The translations under genes were made by a program, and so were the position numbers. Positions 35,116 through 50,155 of a stretch of 64,000 nucleotides of DNA are shown here, in pieces. The first letter of the stretch is position 1. Each line of letters opens with the position of its first letter. The stretch lies in NCBI GenBank assembly GCA_037389465.1, contig JAZARR010000088.1:4588001-4652000 (forward strand). Direction: 5' to 3'. This stretch comes from Baylisascaris procyonis (lineage: Eukaryota > Nematoda > Chromadorea > Rhabditida > Ascarididae). The notes beneath the pieces were generated by a model. It did no database searches, was not told the DNA's origin, and worked only from the letters and a program-made list of their open reading frames with translations.

Positions 35116-38100
35116 CTGAAAAACAGCGACCAATAACATGCCTGTAACATGGAAAGTGCACAGTTGCTTGTGATGGCTCTGAGTTGATAGAATTATGCTG
35201 GGGAGCGTTCCCGAACTTTTCAAAGCTTCCAGTAACTATCACAAAGCGGCGGCTATCGACCACGCCGTTTTGGCCATCAAAAACATTGCTGTTAGAAAAA
35301 TCGACTGATAACTGCAATAAGATGCAAAACAAATATACAGCAAAGTACCTTCTTAACGAGTAATCCCTCATCGACTACCCGAAAACCTCTAAATCATTGA
35401 AAATTTTATTCAGTGATCGTTAATACAGATCCGCTCACAACTTACTATGAAATTGAACCTTGCTCTACCGATGTCATGCTATCAAAGAGATTACATAACC
35501 TAATCACTCAACAGTTTCCCAAACAACTTCCTCCAAATCAACCGAATTGTTTGGAGCAAAATTAAATGCACTCAAAAAAGCAATAATTTTATACCCATCC
35601 AATTCGGCCACATTCTTCCTGCCAACTTTTATAAGAGCGTCCTTGAGCGTATTCAGCAATACCGCTTGATCTACCTGAAAGTGAATACCTCAAGACGTGA
35701 TAACGATATTAGTAACTGCAGAGATACGCAGTGAAACTCATACATAAACTGCGATCTATATACTCATATGCTTAAAGCAATACAACATTTGTTTGCAAGT
35801 TTAGAAAATGCTCGCCCATACGCAGATAGCGATGTGCGAATGTTTTCGTCAAGAACAATTTAAGAATACCTCTATTGAAAGATGGCGAAAAATTTCCAAG
35901 GGAAAATTCGTACATTTCTTCGAAATTTGTTGAGAAATATCTCGGCGAATAAAAATGAGGAATTACGAAGATGGACGTTAGGAAAGGCTCAAGCCAAATG
36001 TCGTCGTAAGCTTTCATTGATTAGCCTAACAATTAAGTGAGCAACCGATGTGGTGAATTTCTGCGAGTCACATAAGCGATTGACTCGCAGATATGTGCAT
36101 AAGTGCACACACGTACACAAGCACACACACATCCCCACATAGACTGTTTTTTACTGATCCGCAGATAGTGGTTCACAAAGATGGGAATATTTGAATTAAA
36201 CATGGGGAACGCCCTCCTTCCCCGTCCCGTCCACTCATCGGAAAGGAAGGAAGTAGTGGCTGATTTCAGTACTTTCACAAGGGTCACCCGCAATAAAATG
36301 CAAGCGAAAATCATTCGAAAACGGAAGTTTCGTTGCTTTCCACTTTCCTTCTAATCGAGTCAAAGCTCATATTTGTGGACCACTCTAATAGTACCAACAT
36401 TAATAAACAGTTTCACCATTTAACTTAATATTCGTGACGTAAAGTGATCTCTGGCAGCTGGCCAGTGAGGGAGTCGCAAACGAAAAAAAAATAGCTAGCT
36501 AAAAATCTTGGCCGAAAACATGCAATAAATAGCGAAATTTCCCAGAAACTGCAGCAAATATGGAAAGAGGGATTGTAAAGGGAGTGAGGAAAGGAGGAGA
36601 GCGACCATCTATACACTGAAAAGGCTCGCAAGAAAAGATAGAAAAACAATTTTTTTAGTGTTCATGAAGTGCCATAATTACCTCCCACCTCAAAAGGATT
36701 TATTTATTTCGTATAACAAATGCATAATTTATGCATCAAATTGCATTCGGCTAGCATAATAGTCGTCATTGCCAGGGTTACCCCTATATGTGAAGGAATA
36801 AAACGATGTTAGAGCAAGTATTACTAGAATATGCCACAAAGAAATTGTCGATGCGAAAAATTGCACCTGTAGAGTAGAAAAAAAAAACGTGAGATTACAA
36901 CTAACTGCTTCAGAAACAGTTAAAAATAAAAATTCAGAAAGAGATCTGAATTGAGAACTTAAAACATATGACTCACTATTTAGATAAGATGCAATCTCAA
37001 TCAGACCAATTACAACCTTCGATTCTTTTCGAGGATTTATTTTCTTCGAGTTTTTTTCCAAAAATCAACAATAGGGCCTTCTAATCAAAAAAAAAAAAAA
37101 AATTTATGTTGTTGCTTGTCACCTGCTATTAACACACTGATCAACAGTAGTCCACCCTAAACTGTTCAGTGGGCGGTTGTGATGATCGAAACAGGAAGTT
37201 AAAATAAGTAGAAAGAATATATGCAAAGTTCGGTCTATCTGTGCACTTTCGGAGAAGAAAAATTCTTTAAACCTAGTGAAATTTGAGTTATTTAATTACG
37301 TCTAAGACAAAAGATTCTATCTGCACGACCCTCCAGCACATTCCTCCATCCATTCAGTGTTTCATTGCGAGAATTAAATTAAAAAGTGCTAGAAGATGAT
37401 AAGCTATTTATTCAGACAATATTTAAACAAAGTATAACAGGAAAAATCACTGAGTGCTGCAAGAAAATTGTCTCGAAACGATGAGCTACCTCAACAACAC
37501 TAGAATCAACTTTTAGCCCCACAACGTACCTATGCACTTGTATACGCAGATAAACTCACCTATTCATTGTTCGGTAACAAACATTCCGCTACGGCAATAA
37601 TTCATCACGAGTTAGTTTTCGAAATCAACTTCACAGTTCCTTATAAATTTCCAAAAAGGAAACTTAAGGAACTGAATGAGCAAGCCGATATCTATTTGAA
37701 TCTCTATAACGAATAAATAAATACTCACCGCAAATCCAGCAAGCACCTCACAAACCTTTTCTTAATACTATCAATGTTTGATTTTTAATCAATTCAAGCA
37801 TTATTCTCGAAGGGTTTAAAATGTTGACGGTGGGAACGCAAATGAAGAGTGCTGACCTGCTTCATCGCATTTTGCAGTTCCTCTCCAAGGCATTCGGCCA
37901 ACTGATTGTGCGGTAATTTGGTTAATTCGGCCATTTCGGCAATGAGACTAGTCGATCCTCCAGTCATTTTTTTCGTTTCCTTCAATTTTTCGTTTCGAAA
38001 GGAAAAATAACAAATAACATTCCGAACAACAATGTTTCACTCATCTGCACAGATGAATATAATACCTCAACAGAAAAATTGCTCAAAAACTTTACGTCGA

Positions 38101-40526
38101 CCCATAATGATACCCCACAGGTCATGAATTTCAATTTTCAAATACAGACCAAGTACTGCCAATTGCTAGCCGTTCGTATAACTTTCTGCTCTTCTATTGA
38201 ATAAGAGGTTGCAGCAGTGATGCTACTTTCCGCACATCACGAAAAGAAAAAATTAAATAGTGATCATATAAAGCAAATCCCTATAACAAACACTACAAAA
38301 ATTTCGACTAAACACGTCTGTGATCCTGCCACTCCAACATATTTCACGTTGTTCTTTAATGAACTTCTATCAACGAATGTGGGAGATTGTGTCCAAAACT
38401 TCGGAAGATACAACTGCACCGGTGAGTACAACAGAAAAATCATCGCAAAAGAACTTGTATGAAAAATCTACACGTACAGGTAAGCATCATAGTGCGGCTA
38501 CGGCGGAAAAAAAGTTCATCAAAGCGATAAACTTCAGTATTTATGAGCCAAGTTCGCCAGTGATTGCAATTATACTAATCAGAGCTTGGCACTTTATCTT
38601 CTCCCCTTCCTCTCCCCTCCTTTCCCTTGAACTTTTCCTCTCTCTATGTCACATAATACGACCAAGAACTATTTAGCTACAAACAACCTCGGAGTGAAAA
38701 AAAAGATAGTTTAAATATTTTTATTAGCCTAGCCATTTAAAATTAACTATTCGGATGAAAGAAAAATAAAGCTCAACACAAGTGCACAGTTTAAAAGACA
38801 AACCATGATTTCTTCAGGAGGAGGTGGTGGTGGAGGGGTTGAGGGTGACGCTGATGCAGCCCCTCTCGACGATATCAATGAGGAATTGTCCTGATGACCG
38901 GGTGATCCCGGTGGGGTTCGAGGCCCCCTTCTTTCTTCGACGGCTATCGCCACTGGAGGAGGCTCACAAATTTTAGGGAAGTCATCAAATGAGGTGCCCG
39001 TCTAAAAGCATTAATAAGGTTTCTTGGAGCAGAACTCAATACAGCCACTGGTCGCACATGTATAACCAAGTTTCAGCCAAAGTCGTAATATCATTTAATT
39101 TTACATCGTTTATCACAAAATATATAAAAGCAGCACTTTTACGCTTAAAATTTATCACAATTGAAGTAATATTATGGAGGAAGGGAAGATCACATCACTA
39201 CTAAATCAGACATTCTTCTTGTAATGCAAACGAATAGGTGTTTTCACCTTGTCCGTCCTTAATATTGTCTAAATGACGGAGGTCTGTTAACAAGGTGCTA
39301 GCGATTATTTCAAAGGTTCCCTATTGCTAACAGTATCGTTAAAACATAAATCACGTTGCCATAAAGCGCTATGCAAACGAAAATTTGCATAAGTGCATAA
39401 AAAAAGCTTCCAAAGATGAACGTACATAGGTGGGCTTCCTCGAAGGTGCTTGTTCGTTTGGATCAAACGGAAGGTATCCCAGCGCAACATGTGAATCGAC
39501 ACGTCCAGTGAGCATTTTATGGCCCAATAGACGTTCCATTAGACCATCCTTACGTAAAAATGCATAGCACGCTGAATTGTCGACATGCTGACGTTCAAGT
39601 TCTTCTCGAGTCAACTGCCGTACGCCACGCTGTAGACGCGTCGACGCAGACGTCCCACTCGGACCCGCTTCATCTCTTTCTTCTTAAATAGACAATTCAT
39701 TTGAAGGAGTCAATATAGCTATCAGTGCCAAACCATGGATCCAAGTTTATACCGTAAAAGCGATCGCCATTAACTTCATCTAGTGACATCATACCACCAA
39801 CCCTATCAATGGCAGTGTTTCATTCAAGAAAATGGTTACTGTGACAGGTAAGTGCTCTTCGATGAATTGCTTGCAAATATAGCGGTGATTCTTAATCACT
39901 GTCACACACTATAAAACACATTAATTCTAGATCAACATTAAAGTTACAATGGGCGCCGTAATATGATGTGATCCCTTAAATAATTTTTTGCGTCTTATTC
40001 AATAAGGGCTCCCCCTTTTCCTCCGCCCCCCCCCGCCCAATCCAAAGCAGACTCCTAATTCGGGAATCTCCAAGTTATGAGCGCTAATATTGGGAGTTTT
40101 AAGATTTACCTGAATACGCTTTGCAGTGCTGAATATAACTCAGTAGGCATAATCAACTAATCTTAACTCAGCCCTCTCCTCTTCATACACATTCACAGAA
40201 AAAAAGCACTTCGGACAGTCTCTGAATGTTTAACTCAGAAATTCCTGAACAGCATCTTGAAAAACATTACCTAAATACATCGGCAACTGTCTTTCGCACA
40301 TCAGCCGTCTTTTTCCTTCAAAAGATACTCCGTAAATACCGTCTTTTCTAGACACTCAGCAAAAGTTCGTCTTTCTATCAATAAAAAGCAAAACATCAAG
40401 AAGAAACAACTCACTCGCCGTTTCTAGCTTGCGCTCCTTAGGAGGATTTACCATACTACCAAGGATCTTATCGAAAACCTCGCCACCACTCGACGGAACC
40501 TTCGTCGTATTCTTCTTCACTGCCAT
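32916..40526 (-). CDS. Large proline-rich protein of unknown family, 7 exons, 998 aa model
   Basis: Exons in coding order: 40415-40526, 39753-39779, 39426-39682, 38804-39001, 37857-37979, 35595-35674, 32916-35115. Phases agree at every junction and the sum is 2997 nt with the stop. The 27-nt second exon and the acceptors at 37979 and 39682 are weak. The N-terminal ~125 residues look globular (FDKILGSMVNPPKERK; SACYAFLRKDGLMERLLGHK; VALGYLPFDPNEQAPSRKP). A short helical part follows (SLIAEMAELTKLPHNQLAEC and VDQAVLLNTLKDALIKVGRK). From residue ~266 on the protein is low complexity, with polyproline stretches, Ser/Thr-Pro sites and an Arg-rich C-terminus (RRPPPPVGS, MRPLFRR). I do not recognise the family. 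Polyproline runs would suit SH3, WW or profilin partners; a nuclear or RNA-related role is only a guess. The next gene upstream on this strand, DOT1, ends about 11 kb away. Confidence 0.75.
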
Positions 40527-43500
40527 GCTTCGATGTTCCTGCGACGCTCTAAACAGAACGTTGCTAGAGATTGCGAGAAGAGACTTTTTACAGCGACTGC
40601 TTCATCAACACTACTATACTGCCCGTTATACCGAGCAACGCTAAACATACATTACAGCTCTGTCCCAACCCCTCTTATTCATTACGAGTACTACTCACAA
40701 CGATGTAATAATTGTGTTACCAACAATCCACTAAACGATAAAGCAAGAAGTGAAACGCATACTTTCTTTTGGTTGGCGGTACAATTCGACTAGAAAAAGT
40801 TGAATCGTTTTTTCGTGTACTTGCGCTCGCTATTAAAGGTGATCGAAGATCCGAATCTGCTGGTCCGCGTTTTCGTTTCCACTAGAAAAACCATAACTAA
40901 GAAGCACAATATATTAGCAGCATACGTATCACGATTTCATCCCTCTTCACCAATACGACACGACAAGACAACCTGCCCACTATAAGTAAGCAATAAAACG
41001 ATAAGTCAAACACCGATAAATTTATGCTCACTTTCGTTCATAAAATCGCATACACCAAGTCAATAGATCAATTTATATATGCAAAATATATGCCACATAT
41101 GGAAATCAATCATCCTGCTTATAACATCTCAACGAAGAAATTCTAACCATTAAAAAAAAGAATGGAACTTCTGAAATGATGAGTAGTGATTAAAAGAAAG
41201 GAAAAATACTATGAGAAACGCCCAATCGCAATGAGATAATAAATCATTTTTGAAGTAATGAAAATGACAAGTTTTATTAGTAAAATGCAAACTTTTTCAT
41301 CGTCATCTTTCGAGTTTTCTTCGCCTGTTTTTCTTCGTGGAATTCGGAAAGGCCTTGTTAGCTCATTTGTACCGATCTCCATAACTTCATTGAATCACTA
41401 ATCAACGCTCACTGAAATGAAATCAATTTTATGAGAAGGAATTAAACGTTCATAAAGAAAACAATTAAACTTTCGTATATATAAATTTTCATATAAGAGT
41501 ACTAATAATCAGATTGGAAGCACCACTAGCTGCGTCTAAAATAATGTTAGCGATTCCTATTCACTCAGATTATATGAAGCAATAAAGGTGAAGCGATATG
41601 AGCAATCAACTCTTCAATGCTTCATTAATGTCCGCCAAAGACTCTACAAAAAAATGAGTTCATTCCATCAGGAAGTTGTGCATTATTCTTGAAAAATCCA
41701 TCAAGTGAATAAATCCAGGAGAGTCAACACTCATCGATACCTCTATAAAGATGCGCTAAGCGTCATATTGTTAAATGATGGTCTCTAGGCTTCTCAATTT
41801 TTGATTCATTGCTAATCATACTTAAATGAAACGAAATGAAAAAAAAAAAATAAAAGGCATATCACTGAATTAAACATCCGGCACCAATCCCATTGGTAAG
41901 CGAAAAAGCAAACGTATAGCCATCTGTGTGGCACTGTAATGTTATAAGAGATGATCTAAAGGAACGATAACCAGTCAATCGAAGAAGCACATCGTTCTTC
42001 AATATCACCAACCTTTACGTCATAGAAACCATATTGGAAATAAACGCTAGTGCTAAAGCGACCACTTCAAGAGCTACAAAGTATCTTTCAAAACAACATG
42101 CTACACAACATATAAAAGACCCTAAATTCAACAACGACAAACAGATAGAATGGCTGATCGCCAAGAATTCGATCAATCACATTTTTACGGGTAATTCATC
42201 GAACACAGATGACCTTAAAAAAAAAATTGACTGTGAATATGCGCAACAGTTTATTTCACATGAGAAAGCTCATTTGTGCGTGTTTTGCGAGGAATGGGGA
42301 GAGAGGGGAAGAGAGGAAAGGAGGAGGATAAGGAAACAAGAGATTTAAATGGCTCAATTCTTTCCGAAACAAAAGAAAAAAATTATAGTACAATTTTTAT
42401 TGAAGGTCAACGTATGCTTATGTATCATATGGCTTGACTTTCCATCTTTGATGTCATTTGAAAAAAAAAAAAAAATGTAACGCCTCATAAGTACAAAGCA
42501 TCAGTCATCGTTTATACTCAACGCTCAACGCTAGAAAAATTCCATTCTTTTAATTTCAATTGTGAAATGAAAGAAAAAAGTGCGAAAATATTTTATCGAT
42601 AAAATTCCGTCCATATCAATATCAATTAAACGGATTCCATAATTATAAGTTAACCTTTAGTTTCTCTTAAACAATTCACATGAGAAAATATTATATCGGA
42701 TGAAGTAAGTAAGTATCATGCTAAAATGACTATAAATGTGAAAAGCATTCAATAACGATCACCTCGTTGAAGTGAATCGACAGTATCCGTGGATCATCAT
42801 CGATTTTCTCAGCAAACATTTTAATTACGAATGATAAGTTTTTGTGCAGAATGTGTAACGACAACAGAAAATAAAAATTTTGAGAAAGTGAGATTTTAAA
42901 AAAAAAAAAACATAACACCTTATAGTCCTCTCTCCTCTCCCCAAAAGAAAATACTAACATTTTCCGTTCTAGTGATACTATGACGTTAGACACAAATAAC
43001 TAGTACTTCTTACCCTTGTTCGATGGATATTATTGCCCATTATATGCCCAAGAGATGAGTCCCTCAATTACAATCGACAACGGCAAAATGCAACGAGCTG
43101 CTATTAAATGAATTGATTACTTGCATGAGGTGAATCCATTGTTTTTCACATCTCACATAGAACATTTTTATTAATGACTTGCTCAATTCAATCTGTAACA
43201 TTCAGGTAGTCTTTATAGATTGCTGATTGATAATATACACTCTTAATCAACAAATGCACTTACATACAGTTATTTACATAAAGCGCCAAGTCTATTACTC
43301 CTATCGCACATTAAAAAACGACGTATATCCGTTTCGATAAACTCATCCCGCCTAGTGATTACAAATGTAGAATCCAAATCTTACTTCACAAGTTGCCAAG
43401 ACAAGAATAAAATGTCGATTACGGCACGTATACCTTACTCTTAAGCTCCCACAAATAGTGATACGATTTTAAAGTGCTCTTATCCACTTACTTTACCACC

Positions 43501-46500
43501 TACTTTGAGTCGAATATTATATGCAACCTGACTAGCAGAGAATAAATTCAGTTGAAGAAAAAAAAAAATGCAACATATACACAACTGAAAAATTGGACAT
43601 AAAAATTTCTTCAATAAAATCTCTCGTCTATGAGAAAGTGATCTGCTATTATCAGCACAAATGCTCGCTTGAGTAATATGCAAATGAATAGCGCTACAAG
43701 TAATCAACACCTGATGGGGAAAGGTGTAGATAAATTAAAAATAACGATAAACTTAGCAATAAAGCAAAATCAGCATCTAAAAAAAAATTTTAATCACTTC
43801 TACGTTCACATATTCAAAAACTTTCACGCAGTATTTAACAAGTCGATCATCATTTCGCTTTGTGATGTGACAAATTCGGCTTGGAAGAGGCAACAACGGA
43901 AATCCGACTAAAAATCTCAATGATAACTAAAGACCTATTTAATAAATAAACGAAATTTTTTCAGTCCACAAAATATAATATATATATATACATGAACCTA
44001 GAAGAGAAAATATATTTTCAAATGAAGCAGGATCAGCGTCAAGAAGAAAGAAGGCGATGAGGAGGGAGGAGGCAAGGGGGAGAGGGATGTGGGTGGTTCT
44101 TTTCACTCTGTTTTCTCGCGCTGCAGGTCTACACTGGTTTATTGATTACCTGATGCCGTAAACATTAGTGTTGTCCTAGACGAATCATTTTGGCAGTTTA
44201 TACCTTCTATATGTGCATCAAAACTCGAGCTTCTTTGTAATTTCCGTTATTGAGCATTCTTAGAGGGGTTCTACTTGTAGTTTTATTTTGTTTTGAGCGT
44301 AGATGAAGAGCCATGCGAGTTTGCATGGATGAGGAATCTGTGGCAGCTTTCCATCCGCAAAATGACGCATATACACACCCGTCCTACTTTCTCTAACAAG
44401 AACATGACCACCCATGCATATCGATCGATCCACCACTTGTTTATTAACACCAATGCGCGATTCAATGGGCACGAAATCTGTCTGAAAGCCTCTCCTGAGT
44501 GTTCCTCGGAAAATTACTGGATCCACATATGCGGCAATAAGATGGCAGTAAGAGAGATGGCTACAGGTAGTTCTAAGACAGGTACGCTAAAATTTCTCAG
44601 TGGTGAAACACTGAATATGAAGCAACTCAAAAACTTCCGAGTGAGTGCTGATTACTGATAGTGTGTTCCGGAAATATGCTATTTGGTATAAAACCTAAAC
44701 AGTGAAAACTAAATGCAGGGTAGCCTTATTGCGCAAGCGATTGAAACTATAAATTTTTGCGTTTCTATGAAAGTACATCAAGTTGCGTAAAAGGCTTCAT
44801 AAATAAGAATAAGATCTAACTGCGAACGAACTTCATACACAAATAAAAAACGTACCGCGCCTCAGTTGTTTTCATGTATCACGTACTGTAAACTTCCCCC
44901 GAAAGTACTAAGCTATGCTTTTGGAGAGTGTACACTGTTTATGTGCTATACGTGGAATAAAGCATATTATATTAGTGATAGACGCTAAAGCTTATAAGTT
45001 TTATCAGTGATTTTTTGGCGAATATGGGAAGTGAAATAGTAAGACAAGTTCGTATTTCCATTGAGTTTTTTATCACCTCAATAAATGATGTAGAAGATCT
45101 TATCGTTTCTCTATGATATTATACTTCTTATGTGATAAATCATTGATTTCTCCTCAAAAGCAACACTATTACATAAAGCACTTATATAACTGCACTTGAA
45201 AGCATATCTTTTAAACGCTAATTCAACAAGAAAGCCACCAAAACAACAAATAAGAAGTGAACGCTTTGAAATCAGAAATAATTCTGTGAAATGAGGAAAT
45301 ACGCACAACAACAGAATGAAGTAGGTTCTTTTATTGTTTCCATCTATCGGTAGTGCTAAAATATGCAAACAGCTTATGGTTTTAATCGAATCTGATCCCG
45401 TTTCTGAAAGCGGATTTAATCAAATCCCTCAAAGAGGTCTTGAGCTCGATTCTGGTCAGAGCTGGTGTCTGATCATGGTTCAAGTTCTGTCTAGGTCGCG
45501 AAAAAGGGCCCGACTTACCCACAAATCCCCAAACTTTTACAAAACGCATCTTATGTCTCATCTTATTCATCGCTCTATCAGCTTTATTGTCGATGAAATG
45601 AAATTGCTAAGTATCAAGACGATCATCATAAGCACAATCTTTTCACCAAGCATCTACCATCGATGAATAATTTCGGCCGTAAGCGCATTGGTTCGACGAG
45701 CTACTTCCATACGTGACAACAGGCTACACTACACTCAGGGAATGTGATTCGCAACAGAATTTTGAATTGCAAAGAATAAAGAACTGTGCACGCTTTTATC
45801 GTATTCTCTTATTGTGATGTTGTCACATATTACGTTAATGAATTGCATCAAATATTTCCTGAATTCAGAATTGAAAGTAACACTCAACCCCTCCCCCCTA
45901 TCTCCCATCATTTCGGGTACATTCTCGAATTCTCTCGCATTCAACGATCACGCCAAACCTCATTCAATGATATTTTGTTCGAAGAGTATATCGGGAGGGT
46001 TTATAAGAACGATGTGCTCGTTAATGACACCAACGCTGTTATAAATTTCCCAATACACCGGCATTACTTATTCTTAAGTCAATGATCGTTAATGCATAGG
46101 TACTATGTGAACATAAAAATCTTAGCAAACTAATTATATAAAAATCCATTTCATTTCAGTTCACCTGCCCAGATTATTAAAAACCTACACAACAGAGATT
46201 GCAAAATGAGGTAACCGGAAGCTATGGCTACTATCGCAAGCGGGTAAACTTTGCTAAATGGGAAGATGCATTCATTCAATGTTAGCATTTTATGAATCCA
46301 CTACGCCCTTAGTTCGTTTGCCCTAAAATTTGCGAATTTTGAACTATTGAGGGATTCAATGATAAGACGACAAGAGGCGAACCTCAAGCTTCCCACCAAT
46401 AATGCTAATCACACCAAAGCGGATTAGAAAATTAATGACGGTAGTTTCATATCGATCTCATATTTTAAAAAAAATATTTTAGAAGTAAAATAAATCAGTT

Positions 46501-49500
46501 AAATAATTATAAATTTCAAAGGAAATTAATGCAAAAGTAAAGATTATTGGCGGAGAGGAATTTTGCACTCAGTTAGCAGGTAATAAAAACGCTATACGTC
46601 ATAATTTCGATACGAAAATCGTGAAAATGATTTCAGATAAATTTTCGATGCCTCAAGATTACGAGGAGTAACATTCCTTGTACTTACTACCTTCCCACAG
46701 GATATGATTCATGGCGAATATTCTATTTCGGCGCAAATGTCCAACCTCTTCTATAAAAGCGTATTCGTTTAAAGCACCAAGCTACAAACAGAAACTGATT
46801 AGAAACCGTTAGCTTAAAGCATCCCAGCAGCTCATAAAATGCCCACTGTATGATTTACATGTCTTCCGGTCTAGTTACATTCACCACCTCTCATTTGAAA
46901 ATCCACTCCACCTACTAATCAGCAAGGCTGGAGATCGTATACGAAAAACAGCATCAAGTGCCCGTTAAACGAAAATATTTGCACAGAAGATGGCAGCCCC
47001 GATAACTAAACTTTGTTGAAACATTGTAAGCACTATTCACCTTACAAGTTGCCTCCTCGAAAGCTGTCAGCTAGAAACCATTTTACTGTACCCGGACATA
47101 CGTACTTATTTAATTTCGACTTCGGCATATCTTCAGTAACTTAGACAAATAGCATCATAACTCTAATTTCGAAGATACTTCAAGCAAAAAAAAAAAAGGA
47201 TGTGATCTGTTTTTTAAATGGCTGCGCTCTTCTATCATCTCAACTAAACTATGGAATCGAAACAAGATGAAAGCGAAGTGAATCTTTTCTTCATTAAAAT
47301 TACCAACCACAGTGGTAAGGAATTTGGGCACAAGTGCCAAACAATTTTTTTGCAGCTTAAAACTTGTTATGTGAAAATGGCCGCAATTTTCCGCATACTA
47401 ACTCTTTCGGTTCTTGAACCACCAACTAGAATGCCTAAAAGTTGAATCACACATTCCCACTAGAAATGATGTTGCGAAAAACAAAAGGAATAGCGCTATA
47501 CCCGTAAGATGGGGAAGTAGGCGTTCCGAAATGCCGAACGGATGTGACAATAAACGTCAAGCAATTGGCAAATATGAGAGCAATGAAAGTCGGTAGTTTG
47601 CAATAACGCAAATGCGGAAATGGTAATAACCAACACATATCAATCAGCAACCAATTAATAAACGTAGATGTATTTCTTTCTCAAAAACACACCTTTAAAA
47701 ACAACAAAAATATTTGCAAAAGAGGCGTTGCAATAAATCATAACTGTACAAAAGCGAACCATAGTTGCTTAACAGTGCTTTCAGAGATAGCGCGCTTTCA
47801 TAGATGTGATGACGTTTCATAACGCAATGAAAGCTTAATCCAACGCGTTGTATAAATCCGAGAAAACATTGCTGCAATTGAAAATAAAAATTTAACATTG
47901 GTAAGAATTCTTTTTTTTTTTTTTTGCTTGCTTCTAAAATCACCGCACCGCCCTCTAACAACACAAAGAGATCAACTCATATAATATTGAACGCTCAACG
48001 AAGCACTGATGTACCACAGCAAAGCGTCCTTCCAGCAACGGATCCACAACGTTCATTTATCCCACCTTAACCGGAAGCTATATTCTGCAATCATTAGATC
48101 ATATCTAACAATTAAAGAGACCAACATCCGACTGCTGTGCAACACTTTGCCGAGGTCAACACCACAACAACGGATTACTATTATATGCGGCAGTGAGGTA
48201 CAAGGAAAGTCCGCCAAGAATTATCAACGCCGCAGCCACATCACACAACACCGGGAAATTGTGCGCGCATGAGCCATAGTAATGCCAAAATATTGCACTC
48301 TTTCTTCCACTTTCCCAGGCTTCCCAACAACGCTTCATTAGCGTCGACTAATATCAGGAATTCCGCAAGGAACAGAGGGAGGCTTCGTACTTTTACTCCA
48401 TTTGTAAGAAAAATATGCCATCAATCGTTCAATGTCACCAATGAAAGAGAGTTTAAGTTTCGGATGCAATGCGAAAATTTAGCGTCAATAAGAAGCCTAA
48501 AGCGCCAACTCTGGCCAAACCTTACAGCATATGTTCCCTTGGTTTTCCTCATACTTCTGCATATTATAACACCATTATAACGCAAACAGTGTTTCTGAAT
48601 TGAAATCATTAAACAAGCTTTTGGTCATCTCCAACCCCCCTCCTAAACCTCATAAACCAACCATACCTCCTGACCTCTGACCCATCCTTTAGAACTTTTC
48701 GACGATTATGAATTTCTTTCAAAGTTTCATTTCGATGCCTCTCCTGTCTTCAAAAAAATTAAGACCACACCGGCGCAAAAAGAATGGGAATAAGAGCAAA
48801 GGCGAGAAAGCAGAATAAATCCAGGTATGGTCGCATAACTAAACTGCCGTTTCTGAGCATTTTCAATCACATAATTTGGCAGCAATAGCTGTTATCAGCT
48901 GCTTAACGCGCAGAGAGACTCAATGCATGTGGATTCACATTGAATTGTTCAATGCTTCTCGTCGACCCAACAAGAGAGGCGAACGGATGAAAGCACATAG
49001 CACAATCTTAAACAAGAAATTAGATTAACGATCAGCGAAATAGCCATTTACATAAATCTTCAACAACAAACCGCAGTTTTGAATAAGGAGCAATATCCGG
49101 GCGGTGAAAGAACAACGGGAGAACCAAAAAGCAAACACACAAACATTTCCTTAACACCCAACAATTAAACCGAACGAAAACGCCTGGCAGTGCAAACTCG
49201 GCGAGAATGGTCAAAACGCGCATGGCAAGCCGCCCTCCCAATAAATTCATGTAAAAACAAACAAGTTAGCATAACATAACTGCAATCGGCGCACAAAAAC
49301 ATTAGATGGAGAGGAGCGAGAGATGCTTATGGAAGAGGATGGATCACGCCGATAGAGTAGGGAATAGCCTGCAAGATAGCCTTTGAACGGCATCAACGAT
49401 TACATCGACGATGCGTATCGAATCGATGCTATGGAAGAATAAATTGAACGCGCATGAGGCAACAGTAGCAGCACTTACTTCGCAAGGAGACAGCGACTGA

Positions 49501-49914
49501 GGCATCTAGTTTGCGTTTGTGAACTCATTTCACTCATCAAGAATTCGCTCGAAGATGTAACCAACATTCGATGCGGCATCCCACGTTTCCTTATGCAATG
49601 GTAGATTCTGGAGTGGAGGCGCCCTAATAAATTATAACTTTCATACCTACCGGCTATGAGAATAGCTCGTCATCCCTTCGATGTTCTCAGCAGTTGAAGC
49701 AAATAAACTTACCGCTGTCCCCAAACGAATTAAGTGAAGAGGAAATCACGCGCGGGCAAAATAGCGCAGCCGAGCATTTATTGAAGGTAGACAACGCGGC
49801 AGTGAAAACAGCTTCAAACATTAAAAAAAAAAAAAGTAAATATAAGCGCCAGTAAAGGAACATCTCTACTCATTCCAGGTAGCACAACTATCAGAATTGT
49901 ATACAGCTTTCTGC

Positions 49915-50155
49915 TTTCCCTTCCTCCAGCAACCCCCCCCCCTCCTCCCTTCCTTTAATACACTGGCTCAAGCCTGCACACCTCTAATTTTGCTGATCCC
50001 ATAAGCAGATTTGTCAGTCAAACACCCTTTTGGCATAATTTTCAACAGCGTTTCTATCGCAGCGGACCTCGCCGAAAATCTAATCTCAATGCCCCGCACC
50101 CCCCAAAACTCTCAAATCTCTCACTCTCTCTCTTCCCCTCCACCCCTCCGATTGT
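49915..50155 (+). repeat. Cluster of polypyrimidine tracts
   Basis: Two C/T-rich runs, at about 49915-49962 (including a run of ten C) and 50085-50155 (CT repeats), lie within 250 bases of each other upstream of the DOT1 3' end. Confidence 0.7.

Noticed and set aside
34654..35136. Long Gly/Thr-rich open frame on the plus strand
   Set aside because: It is the exact antisense of the proline-rich exon; the complement of Pro codons gives Gly/Trp-rich frames.
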